Positions 49,645 through 58,412 of a stretch of DNA of 64,000 nt are shown one piece after another. Location of the stretch: assembly GCA_030248195.1 (NCBI GenBank), contig JASAND010030866.1, positions 1 to 64,000 of the forward strand, written 5' to 3'. The translations under genes and the position numbers were made by a program. The notes beneath the pieces are model-generated. The model was not told the origin of the DNA and ran no database searches. It saw only the letters and a program-made list of their open reading frames with translations. How positions within the stretch are numbered: the stretch's first letter is position 1; the number at the start of each line of letters is the position of its first letter. The DNA comes from Trissonchulus latispiculum (lineage: Eukaryota > Nematoda > Enoplea > Enoplida > Ironidae).

Positions 49645-49790
49645 TGTTGGAGCGGACCTTCGGGAAAGCAGTGTCCAACGATTCGGGGACTCACCCATAG
49701 ACCGACCCCAGGTTTATCTCAGTTAATAATTGTTTGTTTGTAGTTTGTTGATTTGTAGTTGGATAACCCGTTGGTAAGGACGGATAAAGA
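49645..49790 (+). promoter_or_regulatory. Leader module 2: hairpin plus splice donor
   Basis: Stem GTTGGA..TCCAAC (49646-49679), followed by GGGGACTCACCCATAGACCG and then TTGGTAAGGACGGATAAAGA with a donor at 49774. The order and post-hairpin sequence match module 1 although the stems differ. It is the last strong donor before ORF1 and could splice to acceptors at 58412 and 60552. Confidence 0.55.
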
Positions 49791-50009
49791 GTCGCACAGC
49801 ACAAGCATATAGGCGCACGAGAAAGCATATAGGAACTTGGTTAGCTGAGTGTTGGAGACAGTGTAATAGTTAGTGTGCTAGAGACAGAGTGTGATAAAGA
49901 GAAAAAGAAGTACCACTGAACCTTGTCCCTAACCAAACCTATAACTTGGGTAATATTATCCTAAATTAGGATAATACTTCGTCCATATCAAGTAGCGCCA
50001 GAAGAAGAA

Positions 50010-53000
50010 ATGGATCAGCTCGAACAGCTCAATGGAAATGGGGATGGACCCCCAAACATTCCGCCGCCTGTGGCGCCTGGTTTTGGCCAGCCTGGCTACC
50101 AGCCTAACCCTATCATGCCGCAATGGAACCAGTGGCCAAACTTCAACAATGGAAACGTGGAAGATCTTTTGGGACAGTTGCGCGATAGCATACAGAATCA
50201 AGCCATTGCCGCATCATACCGGGATATGCCATGCTATTCAGGAAAGGATCACGAGAATTACGACGACCACCTTGCTAACTACGAGAGATTCAGTCAGAGA
50301 CTCAACTTGGACGAGTATCAGAAGGTGATGAATTTCTCCTCTACCCTTAGGGGTCGAGCGGCAGAAATCTACAAGTGCATGCCCAGGGGAGCTATGCAGC
50401 AGGACGATTGGGAAGCCTCCGTGAGGTCCCTCAGGGAACACATGATTCCCCCGCTCACTGATATGCATGCGACTGCCAAACTGCTGAGTATTCGGCAGAT
50501 GCCACACGAGTCTGTGGCGGATTATTCCTTGCGGCTGCAGAAATATGCCCGCATAGCCTGGGATGACCGAGGAGATCCAGAGTTTCTGGAAAATCTGAAA
50601 CTGAAGACCTTCCTGATTGGACTCCGGAACGAGTTCAAGCCACATGTGCCGATGGACACAACGGAATATTCAGTGGCATTCACGAAGGCACGACAAGCAG
50701 AAGGCGTATATCCCGGGGAGGGAACGCCTGCCTTCTTAGAGGTGGACCCTGAAGCTGCGGTTCCGAGCACGAACCTGACAGGTCCAGCCTTGCTGAATAC
50801 GATCACATCTTTGGTCCAGAGCACGGCCTTGTTGGCCAACGAGATAAAGGGAATCAAGATTGCCGGATCAGAGCAGTCCAGACCTGCTCCGCAGCCTAAG
50901 AAGGGAAACGACAAAATCCCTTTTCCAAATGATTTCAGATGCTTCAACTGCGGACGAGCAGGACATTCGAAGCGCGAGTGCAGGTCCCCTGGAGGTGGTG
51001 CCTACAGGCCCAGAAATGACTATCCTGGACCTCCGCGCTCTAACTATGGAGCCAATAACAATGGAAATGCTAACCAATTCCGCTCCAGCAACGGACCTCC
51101 TCGCTACCCGTCCAACGGATATGGCGGAGACAGAAATCGGAACGGCGGTTACCCGCCTAGATCTGGACCTCAGAACCAGAATCAGCAGTATCCACAGCCG
51201 AGGCCTCAGTGGAACAGGAATGATGGGCGGAATGCCGTGGAGGCAGTGAACGCCCCGTATGGATCACGATTTGCCGATGTTGGACAGCCTCGAGCTGGGC
51301 CGGCTCTGGTACAGACGATAGCTGCTGAGCCCGAGGGGAAGTCCGGGTACTTTCCCCCAGGGGCCACTCAACTGCCTACCCAGATCTTGCAGTTGGAACA
51401 GGAGATCAAGGATCTAGGAGGTCAGTACTTCGCTACCCCTCCCTACGTCAAGATGGAACAGCCTAAAGGTAAGACAGCTTACACGCTGAACACAGATCAG
51501 GAATCAGTGGATCCAGAGACCGAAAGATTGGATCGTGAGCTACATGCTCTACCAATGTATCAGAAACCGATGTCTGTCACCTATCCGAAGACACATCGGC
51601 TGGAGGAGCCTCAGACCATAGAATATGGATATCCCTCTCACGTGAGGAGGAGGTTAGCTGTCGATTCAGGAGCTGCCCGTCCAAACACTGGAGGGAGCTC
51701 GGAGAGAGAAAGCTCCTGCTCATCTGAGAAATCGAGCACTGAATCTGTACGGCAGACCAGCCCAACGGCTGAAGAAGTGACGCCCACGGCTGAAAAAGCG
51801 ACGGTTCCGACTGAGCAGCGGCCGGAGGAACCAGGAAAGCTGCACGGTGGCCCGAGTTGGAGGCCCTCAGCCCGGATACCTGATGGAAGACCGACACAAA
51901 CCAGAGGACGTTCACTAGGACGCGGACGTGGAATGAGAAGAAGTCCCTGGAGTCCCGATTTGACACAGTGCTATCCAGCTCCGCGTTTTCAGTCTGTACC
52001 GCCGCCAGATTCCTTGACTATTGGACTTGGCGAAGCCGTACGGGAATTCCGCGTACAACTCGGGTTGTCACCCGCTCCTCAGTTAGAGGCCATTCTGGAC
52101 CAGCAAAGGAAACTGGTCCCGCCATCGCAGGTAATGTCGGTAGGAACCGACCAGCAGCCAAGGATTGCTGCAGATATGCCGTCCATTATGCAAAGCGCAC
52201 AGAAGGTCCTTGCTCAAGGTAGCATGATAATGGACATGTTGCGCGCTCCCTTAGTGTCCGAAAAGGAGCTAATGGGTCAGAGTAGTCAGAAGAAGGAGAT
52301 GATGAATGCCAATCCTGCAGAATCACAGAAAGAAGTCCAGAACACGCCTAATGTCATAGAGATGGGTCCAGTCATGAAGTTTGCTAGACGAGTCTTGAAC
52401 CGACTGGGAGTCAAGGCCTCAGAAGAGGAACTGATCTGGGCATTGGATCCCAGCGTTTTCATGACCGAGGGCGATCCCTCATCTCCACGCAAAATGGAAT
52501 ATCTGATCAGCGATCTCGTTAAGTATCCGGAGCGAGCAAGATACAAGATTATTGATCAAGAGGCCATATATGAGGTCACCCGGAGAATCTTGAAACGACT
52601 TGGAAAAACTGTGACTGATGAGCAGTTTTACTGCAGTCTGGACAGTGATGTTTTGGAAGCCCCAGAGGACTCGCCTCATGCGGGCAGGCTTGACCTGTGG
52701 GTCGAGAACCTTCTTAGCACGTCTATACCGCTGACTTGGCGGTTGATGGAATCCGACAAAGAAAACGCCGACTCCTTGGCCGAAGAAATGAAGGAATTGG
52801 GCCAAGATGGAATCATGATACTGGACTCGCCGGAAGGGAGTTCTGACGAATCTATTAGCTCTGACAGTTCAGACGAAACTGATGAGGATCTAGAACGTGC
52901 GGTAAATAGGCTCCAGTCTCGAGGAGTCCGCGTGAACGTGAACGCGGTCGAGCCAGTCACTATTAAGACCAAGAAGAATCGAGGAAGTAAAAAGAAACGC

Positions 53001-56000
53001 AAGAAGGTTATCAAGAAAATCAAGAAAGTGCTAGGGGAGGTACAGATTCCGAAATCTGACCTGTGTCCCCAGGATATCAAGTTTCTGCGGAAACTCCTGA
53101 AAGACGTCCGGACCAAAGAAAGGAAACGTGCGCAAAAGGAAGAGCGACGCAAGTGGCAGATGAAGCAAGAAAGAGAAAGATGCTGGGAAGCTCAGCAGCG
53201 ATTCTTACGGGCCAGAGCCCGAATGGAAGCTACGCATGTAGTGAGGCGAACGACGGATACGCCTCCTAGCCCAAAGCGGAAGGCTCCCGCTCCTGAGCGT
53301 CAAATCGCTTTCAGATCTAGTTCTGTTCCTGCTATGGCGCGACTGCCGAAAGCAGAGGTAAAGGAAGTTACCCTCACGAGCGAGGAAAAGAAAGAACGGA
53401 CTACAAAGAAAGAAGAAAAAGAAGTGAAAGGAATACGTGCCCTTCCTGTTCCGATATTACTAATGTGGGCTGTGTTCGGGCTAATGATAGTCCTGCTAAT
53501 ACCGTGCGTTAACGGTCAAGGTGGAGACGATTATTTCACGCAGAGGGCTAAGGCCATGAACACTATGGTATCTACCAAGTGGGGATTAGCCCTATCACCG
53601 AAAGGTTTGATGGCCACCTATACCACGACAGAATATGTTCCTATTCTGATTCATATGAAGATGCCTAAGCCACCGCACGTAGCCAAAATGCGAGCCTGGC
53701 TCTCCTTCTGCTCACTCTGCGGAGGTGATTTCGCCTCAATTCCTGAGAAGTTGCAACACCAGTGCAAGAAGTGCGACACTCCCCGCGATCAGACCATGAG
53801 CGGCTGCCCGCACGAACCACATTTGGATGGACTGGTCCGAAATGTGACAGAGGAATATCACGAGATGTACGGTGGAATCCTGAACACGAGATATTACTCT
53901 TCAGTAATGAAGATCATTTGCGACAAGAGTCCTATCTTGTGTAACAACTCAACACCGCAGTATCAGCATTATAACGAGTCTCTATACGCTGATCATGGTT
54001 ATCAGCATGTGCAATCCAAGTTTCCGTTGCGCCGAGACAAACGGGCTATCGGAGCCATACTAGGAGTGGTTGGATTGGGATTGTCCATTTCCAATACAGT
54101 ACATCTGGGAGCCATGAAGAACAAAGTCAATGCCCTCATCGAAGCTACACAGAAGTTGGACGAACAGGTAATTGCTCATCAGGAATCCCTCGAAAAGCTG
54201 GTGGAAGCGAATGAGAACGTTTACTCATTCATGCACTATTCACTGCAAGAGCTCGTAGGGCTAATCAATTCAGCCAGATGCGAGGCTCTGACGATGAATA
54301 CGCAAGTGCAGTATTCATTGATTGTGTCTAACTTCGAGCACTCTCTGAAACACAGTATAGACAGCGTCATGGCAGCCGGACTTGATGGGAGAATATCCCC
54401 AAGCCTTATCAACTTCAAGATTATCCGAGACATAGTGCACGGCCATGCCCAGTTGAATCAGTCAATTCTACGGGATGAGCCTAGCCTGATCTACAGATTT
54501 GGAAAGATCTATCCAGTCAGAATGGACATCCGGAAGTTGCTGTTTGGTTTCATCATGGAGATACCTACTCCTACAAGGGAAGATGTAGCGCCTGTCTACG
54601 AAGTCAGTAACGTTGGCTATAACGATCCGACTAGCCACGCTCAGATGAAGGCTCCAGTTCCGCGATATGTAAGACATGAGGCGACGCATAAGAATTCCGA
54701 ATTTTCAGAGATCAAACTTTCGGAATGTCAAGCATCTCCTGGACTCTGGGTTTGTGGACCAGACGCGTTAGTCGCCACCCCTCAGTCCGCGTGTCTCAGG
54801 GCTATTGTTTCGGCTGCGCCCATTGACGCCGCAAACTGCCGACAACAGATGATGGTTAAGGCTATGACCCCAGACACGGACTTTGCGTCGACACCTGCAG
54901 GAGTGCTGATCAGGACAAGCCACCCTGAAATTATGATAACTCAGACTCCGCAATTACAGCATGTGTCGCGAGGAGAAACTATTGCCGTGCCTAGTCACGG
55001 GGTAGTATGGTTAGAGCACGGAACTTACAATCACATCATAATTAATGATCTGGTACTGACGAGTGCCATTGAGGTCGTGCAGTATTCGGCACCTTTGGTC
55101 ACGTACCGAGTGCCTTTCGAAGCTCCTAAGTTAGACCTAGTGCCCATTCAATTCACGGATTTAGAGCGTGCCGAGTATGAAAATCGGGCCGTCAAGAAGA
55201 TTCTGAAGGAACATCATCGCACAGCACCTTTACTGATTCACCCGCTCAACATGAATGTTTGGACCGGATTCCTGATTGTCCTAGTCCTGATAGTTGTGGG
55301 CGTCATAATCACCATCTGGTTCTCCCCTTGCCTTCGAGGAGTCAGAGAAAGTCTTGCGCAAAGGGGTCGAGAGTCGTTTCTCGGGTTGGGACTGCGGTTG
55401 AGTCGATTGGCCATGGGAAATCAAAGAACCATCGCTATAACGCCAACCTCTCCGCCTACCCGTTCCAGCCCTCCGGGACTCAGAAGTCGATCACCCCTGC
55501 TGGAACAGCCATCGCACCCGATGCGCCCCACTTCGGGTAATCGGCATGGTAGCGCTCGCCCACATTCATACGCGCACCCTTCAGGCGGTCATCTGCGGTT
55601 CGAGGACCTCCTAATGGAGTCCATGTCGCCCTCACCCCCGCCTCCTGAGGTATCGCTTGCTGTCCGACCGAGAAGACCGCTGCTTTCTGGACTAGAGGAA
55701 CGTCGGCAGGAGGAAGAACCCTTCCACTTGCTTCGGCAATACGCGGACGAAGCAGATGAGCATGAGAACCGAGCACGTGCTCCGAGCCCCGAGGCGAGAG
55801 GAGGAAACGCCCGAGTGGGCACTCCGCCGCCCTACGGAATGGACCGAGGAAGCCGCTCTAGAGACTCGTCTACTGGAAGGAGAGACCGAGTCTGGTGCCT
55901 AATGGAACCTCCTGAATATCCCGTTGAGGATCTGCCTTCTGGCAGTTCCACCCCGTGTATTGATGTGTCCATCCAAGGAGTCATAATCGAGGCAGTATTG

Positions 56001-57437
56001 GACACAGGAGCCAGTATCACAGTGATGTCAGAAAGCGTAGCGAGGAAACACAACTTCACTCTGGTGGACTTGGAATGCCCCCGAGAGAGTTCCTCGGCTA
56101 CTGGACATCAGCTGAAAATCACTAAGAAGATTGATGCCATTATTACGTTTCCAGGATGTCCTAGCCACCCGCCCATTCCACACGCCATCTTCATCAACCC
56201 TAGCCTACCGCCAGTCATTCTGTTGGGAACTGATGTGCTGGCGAAATTCAGTGGTTCCTTCGAGATATCCTTCGTCACAAAGGAATTGAAGATACGTCCC
56301 ACGCCTCTGCCTGCAGCCTATGTAATGCCGTTGACAACGCCTTATCACCTATTCGAATCAGTCTCAGGAATCTCCTCAGACAGGGGTGCTGGCCCCTCTA
56401 TTCAGCCCCGACTTCCGCCATCCATCGGGAGCGAGAGAGCGCGAGGAGCCAGCCTACCCCCCTCGCGCCCTACGGAGCTGCCCCTTACGTCAGTAACCTG
56501 GACTCCAGTTAGACAGACGGAGTCAGAGACTGTGTGGCAATACTACCACCGGTTCTGTGATCATGCCGCCGTCGTATACGGTGCTCGGGCAGACTCGGAA
56601 TCAGTAAAACTTAGCCTGGGAAGAGATTTCCTGCTTGGGCTGCGAAGAGAGCTACGCCTTCAAATACCCTCCTCATCGGGTCATCTGGACGAGCTATACC
56701 TCTTGGCTCTCTCCGTTGAGGATGAGGTCCGAAAGGACGGCCGAATTCTTCCGCCCCCAGGGGAGGCTGACCCACGAGGAGATCGAAGCACCCCCGCCTT
56801 GACCGGGGCCAATAGAGCTGCTACTAGGGCGCCTCTATCTGGTGTGGACTTCCGTGCTTGTAAAGAAATGTTGAGCACCATCGAGCAGAGGAAGGATGAG
56901 TCTGTAGATCACTTTTATCTACGGCTGCTCGGATTTGCTGGGGAAGTGTACCCTGAACGGCTAACCGACAAGGCCGTCGATGCCTACCTCAGCCTGCTCT
57001 TCATCGCCGGACTTAGAAGTGAGATACGTGACAGGACGATTATGTATCCTGATACGACGAGGGACTTATACCATCTGTACATATCCGCCTTAGCAGGAGA
57101 GAGGCATTTACCCGCGGAGGACCAACAAGCCGCACCTGCGGAGCCTCCTGCACAGCCACCGGCAGTCAGACCCCGTGTTCCAAGGACCGTCCCCCCCAGG
57201 TTTCGAGCAAACCCCAGCCACTGGGAGACTGCACGGGAAACGATCACCCCTCTTGGATCCGGAGGAGGATATCCTGACCAAGAGGACCTTTTCTTACCCC
57301 TGGATCATTTATCCCTACGCGCACGCTCGGACGCAATGCGTGCAGCGCCGCCAGTCTGCGAGCGCAACCGCTATCAGCCAGGTGCCTCTCGGCCACAGGA
57401 GCCGGGAGAGCCTTCTTCCCGAAGGCGGCAGCACTAA
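50010..57437 (+). CDS. ORF1: gag-env-protease-gag polyprotein, 2,475 aa, no RT
   Basis: A single uninterrupted frame from ATG 50010. In order: a retrotransposon gag-like capsid region (about residues 75-235); a CCHC knuckle CFNCGRAGHSKREC (about 311-324); disordered Pro/Gly/Ser-rich sequence; a duplicated helical module (about 787-910); a very basic coiled region (about 985-1080); a hydrophobic signal-type segment (about 1148-1168); an env ectodomain with a basic RRDKR site followed by a Gly-rich hydrophobic segment (about 1340-1370), as in baculovirus-F/errantivirus fusion proteins; a TM (about 1750-1770); a retropepsin with VLDTGASITVMS and ILLGTDVL (about 1985-2080); and two more gag-like repeats (about 2163-2370). 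RT, RNase H and integrase are absent. Env embedded between gag and protease in one frame is unusual. It may be expressed as one polyprotein, or parts may come from spliced mRNAs. Open over 7.4 kb, so it is young or under selection. Confidence 0.88.
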   Translation: MDQLEQLNGNGDGPPNIPPPVAPGFGQPGYQPNPIMPQWNQWPNFNNGNVEDLLGQLRDSIQNQAIAASYRDMPCYSGKDHENYDDHLANYERFSQRLNLDEYQKVMNFSSTLRGRAAEIYKCMPRGAMQQDDWEASVRSLREHMIPPLTDMHATAKLLSIRQMPHESVADYSLRLQKYARIAWDDRGDPEFLENLKLKTFLIGLRNEFKPHVPMDTTEYSVAFTKARQAEGVYPGEGTPAFLEVDPEAAVPSTNLTGPALLNTITSLVQSTALLANEIKGIKIAGSEQSRPAPQPKKGNDKIPFPNDFRCFNCGRAGHSKRECRSPGGGAYRPRNDYPGPPRSNYGANNNGNANQFRSSNGPPRYPSNGYGGDRNRNGGYPPRSGPQNQNQQYPQPRPQWNRNDGRNAVEAVNAPYGSRFADVGQPRAGPALVQTIAAEPEGKSGYFPPGATQLPTQILQLEQEIKDLGGQYFATPPYVKMEQPKGKTAYTLNTDQESVDPETERLDRELHALPMYQKPMSVTYPKTHRLEEPQTIEYGYPSHVRRRLAVDSGAARPNTGGSSERESSCSSEKSSTESVRQTSPTAEEVTPTAEKATVPTEQRPEEPGKLHGGPSWRPSARIPDGRPTQTRGRSLGRGRGMRRSPWSPDLTQCYPAPRFQSVPPPDSLTIGLGEAVREFRVQLGLSPAPQLEAILDQQRKLVPPSQVMSVGTDQQPRIAADMPSIMQSAQKVLAQGSMIMDMLRAPLVSEKELMGQSSQKKEMMNANPAESQKEVQNTPNVIEMGPVMKFARRVLNRLGVKASEEELIWALDPSVFMTEGDPSSPRKMEYLISDLVKYPERARYKIIDQEAIYEVTRRILKRLGKTVTDEQFYCSLDSDVLEAPEDSPHAGRLDLWVENLLSTSIPLTWRLMESDKENADSLAEEMKELGQDGIMILDSPEGSSDESISSDSSDETDEDLERAVNRLQSRGVRVNVNAVEPVTIKTKKNRGSKKKRKKVIKKIKKVLGEVQIPKSDLCPQDIKFLRKLLKDVRTKERKRAQKEERRKWQMKQERERCWEAQQRFLRARARMEATHVVRRTTDTPPSPKRKAPAPERQIAFRSSSVPAMARLPKAEVKEVTLTSEEKKERTTKKEEKEVKGIRALPVPILLMWAVFGLMIVLLIPCVNGQGGDDYFTQRAKAMNTMVSTKWGLALSPKGLMATYTTTEYVPILIHMKMPKPPHVAKMRAWLSFCSLCGGDFASIPEKLQHQCKKCDTPRDQTMSGCPHEPHLDGLVRNVTEEYHEMYGGILNTRYYSSVMKIICDKSPILCNNSTPQYQHYNESLYADHGYQHVQSKFPLRRDKRAIGAILGVVGLGLSISNTVHLGAMKNKVNALIEATQKLDEQVIAHQESLEKLVEANENVYSFMHYSLQELVGLINSARCEALTMNTQVQYSLIVSNFEHSLKHSIDSVMAAGLDGRISPSLINFKIIRDIVHGHAQLNQSILRDEPSLIYRFGKIYPVRMDIRKLLFGFIMEIPTPTREDVAPVYEVSNVGYNDPTSHAQMKAPVPRYVRHEATHKNSEFSEIKLSECQASPGLWVCGPDALVATPQSACLRAIVSAAPIDAANCRQQMMVKAMTPDTDFASTPAGVLIRTSHPEIMITQTPQLQHVSRGETIAVPSHGVVWLEHGTYNHIIINDLVLTSAIEVVQYSAPLVTYRVPFEAPKLDLVPIQFTDLERAEYENRAVKKILKEHHRTAPLLIHPLNMNVWTGFLIVLVLIVVGVIITIWFSPCLRGVRESLAQRGRESFLGLGLRLSRLAMGNQRTIAITPTSPPTRSSPPGLRSRSPLLEQPSHPMRPTSGNRHGSARPHSYAHPSGGHLRFEDLLMESMSPSPPPPEVSLAVRPRRPLLSGLEERRQEEEPFHLLRQYADEADEHENRARAPSPEARGGNARVGTPPPYGMDRGSRSRDSSTGRRDRVWCLMEPPEYPVEDLPSGSSTPCIDVSIQGVIIEAVLDTGASITVMSESVARKHNFTLVDLECPRESSSATGHQLKITKKIDAIITFPGCPSHPPIPHAIFINPSLPPVILLGTDVLAKFSGSFEISFVTKELKIRPTPLPAAYVMPLTTPYHLFESVSGISSDRGAGPSIQPRLPPSIGSERARGASLPPSRPTELPLTSVTWTPVRQTESETVWQYYHRFCDHAAVVYGARADSESVKLSLGRDFLLGLRRELRLQIPSSSGHLDELYLLALSVEDEVRKDGRILPPPGEADPRGDRSTPALTGANRAATRAPLSGVDFRACKEMLSTIEQRKDESVDHFYLRLLGFAGEVYPERLTDKAVDAYLSLLFIAGLRSEIRDRTIMYPDTTRDLYHLYISALAGERHLPAEDQQAAPAEPPAQPPAVRPRVPRTVPPRFRANPSHWETARETITPLGSGGGYPDQEDLFLPLDHLSLRARSDAMRAAPPVCERNRYQPGASRPQEPGEPSSRRRQH

Positions 57438-58412
57438 TTAATGTCAATTTTGTATAGCGGGGATAGGGGGAGGACTCAATGTAAGTTCTCGCCCCGGGAA
57501 CGAATAGTTGAGGAGGAAAAGAAGTATCATTAGGTATTCATAACACTAGCATTTGTTTCTATGGATTTCGGTCTTAAAAGCAATACAGTGTGCAATCAAA
57601 AACGAGTATCACGGAATTACTATATATACATATATATATATATCAAATATTAATTAAGCGTTTCGTTAATAAGGTATCCTCAACTCCTCGTTCCCAATTT
57701 GATAACAAAGAAAATCAAAAAAAAGAGGTGTAAAATGTCAGAAAATGTATTATAAAAAGGAAATGCTTTATGTCAAAAAGGTAGACGGTAGTTTATTAAT
57801 TGAAAAGAAAGGATTTCGGAGTTATAAAGAAAGTATTGGAAGTTGTTAGAACTGGACGTAAATAGCAAAGGAGAACCCGTAACGGGTGTACAAGGGAATT
57901 ATGCATGTTATATTTAGCTAAGGTATTTGATTGTCTAGCAAGTGTATGTTAACAGTTGTAAACCAGAGTTGCCAAGGGAGAGACACTCCCTCCGTTCCGC
58001 CCACCACGACCACATGTAAGATATAAATGTTATAATTGTAATATGTTAATTGTAAATGAGTTGTTTATTTTAAGAATGTATTGTAGATCGGGTAAAGGTA
58101 GTTTTAGTGTGCTTACAAATATTGTATAATATTATCTGTGCTGTATTTTGTATTTATAACGGAATCCCTAGATTATTGGCGGAGTATTTCCCTGGTCGAT
58201 ACCAGGTCACGTTCGCGCGCTAGCGAATGTCGCACATTTTTGGTCGGTACCAGAAAGCACCAGTTTCCCAAATTGGGACAGAAATTGTCGTTGGTCGATA
58301 CCACGCTGAGCGCAGATTTAACTCATAACTACCATAACGCACCGTAGAAAAGAGGCTAGAAATGCCCCTGTTTCGCAGGTTTCGTGGTTGTTTATTCATT
58401 CAATTATTTTAG
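57438..58412 (+). promoter_or_regulatory. Structured gap between ORF1 and ORF2, with splice acceptor
   Basis: Non-coding. Hairpins include ACCCGT-A-ACGGGT near 57885, AGGGAG..CTCCCT near 57975, CCTGGTCGATACCAGG (58191-58206), TTCGC..GCGAA (58212-58227), TTTGGTCGGTACCAGA (58238-58253) and TGGTCGATACCA (58292-58303). It ends in a T-rich tract and TTTTAG at 58412, immediately before the ORF2 ATG, an excellent splice acceptor. Confidence 0.6.

Larger units (their letters stand above)
45541..50009 (+). other. Long hairpin-rich leader upstream of the gag-env ORF
   Basis: About 4.5 kb without a credible ORF but dense in short inverted repeats. Examples are GGACCC..GGGTCC (45548-45581), GTAATGATTGC (45890-45914), the cluster 46869-46962, twin hairpins 47541-47709 and GGCCCAAAATG (48975-48998). 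Two related modules end in GGTAAGG-type splice donors (48553, 49774). Read as the transcribed 5' leader or LTR-leader region of the element encoding ORFs 1-3. No direct LTR pair was recognised. Confidence 0.55.
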
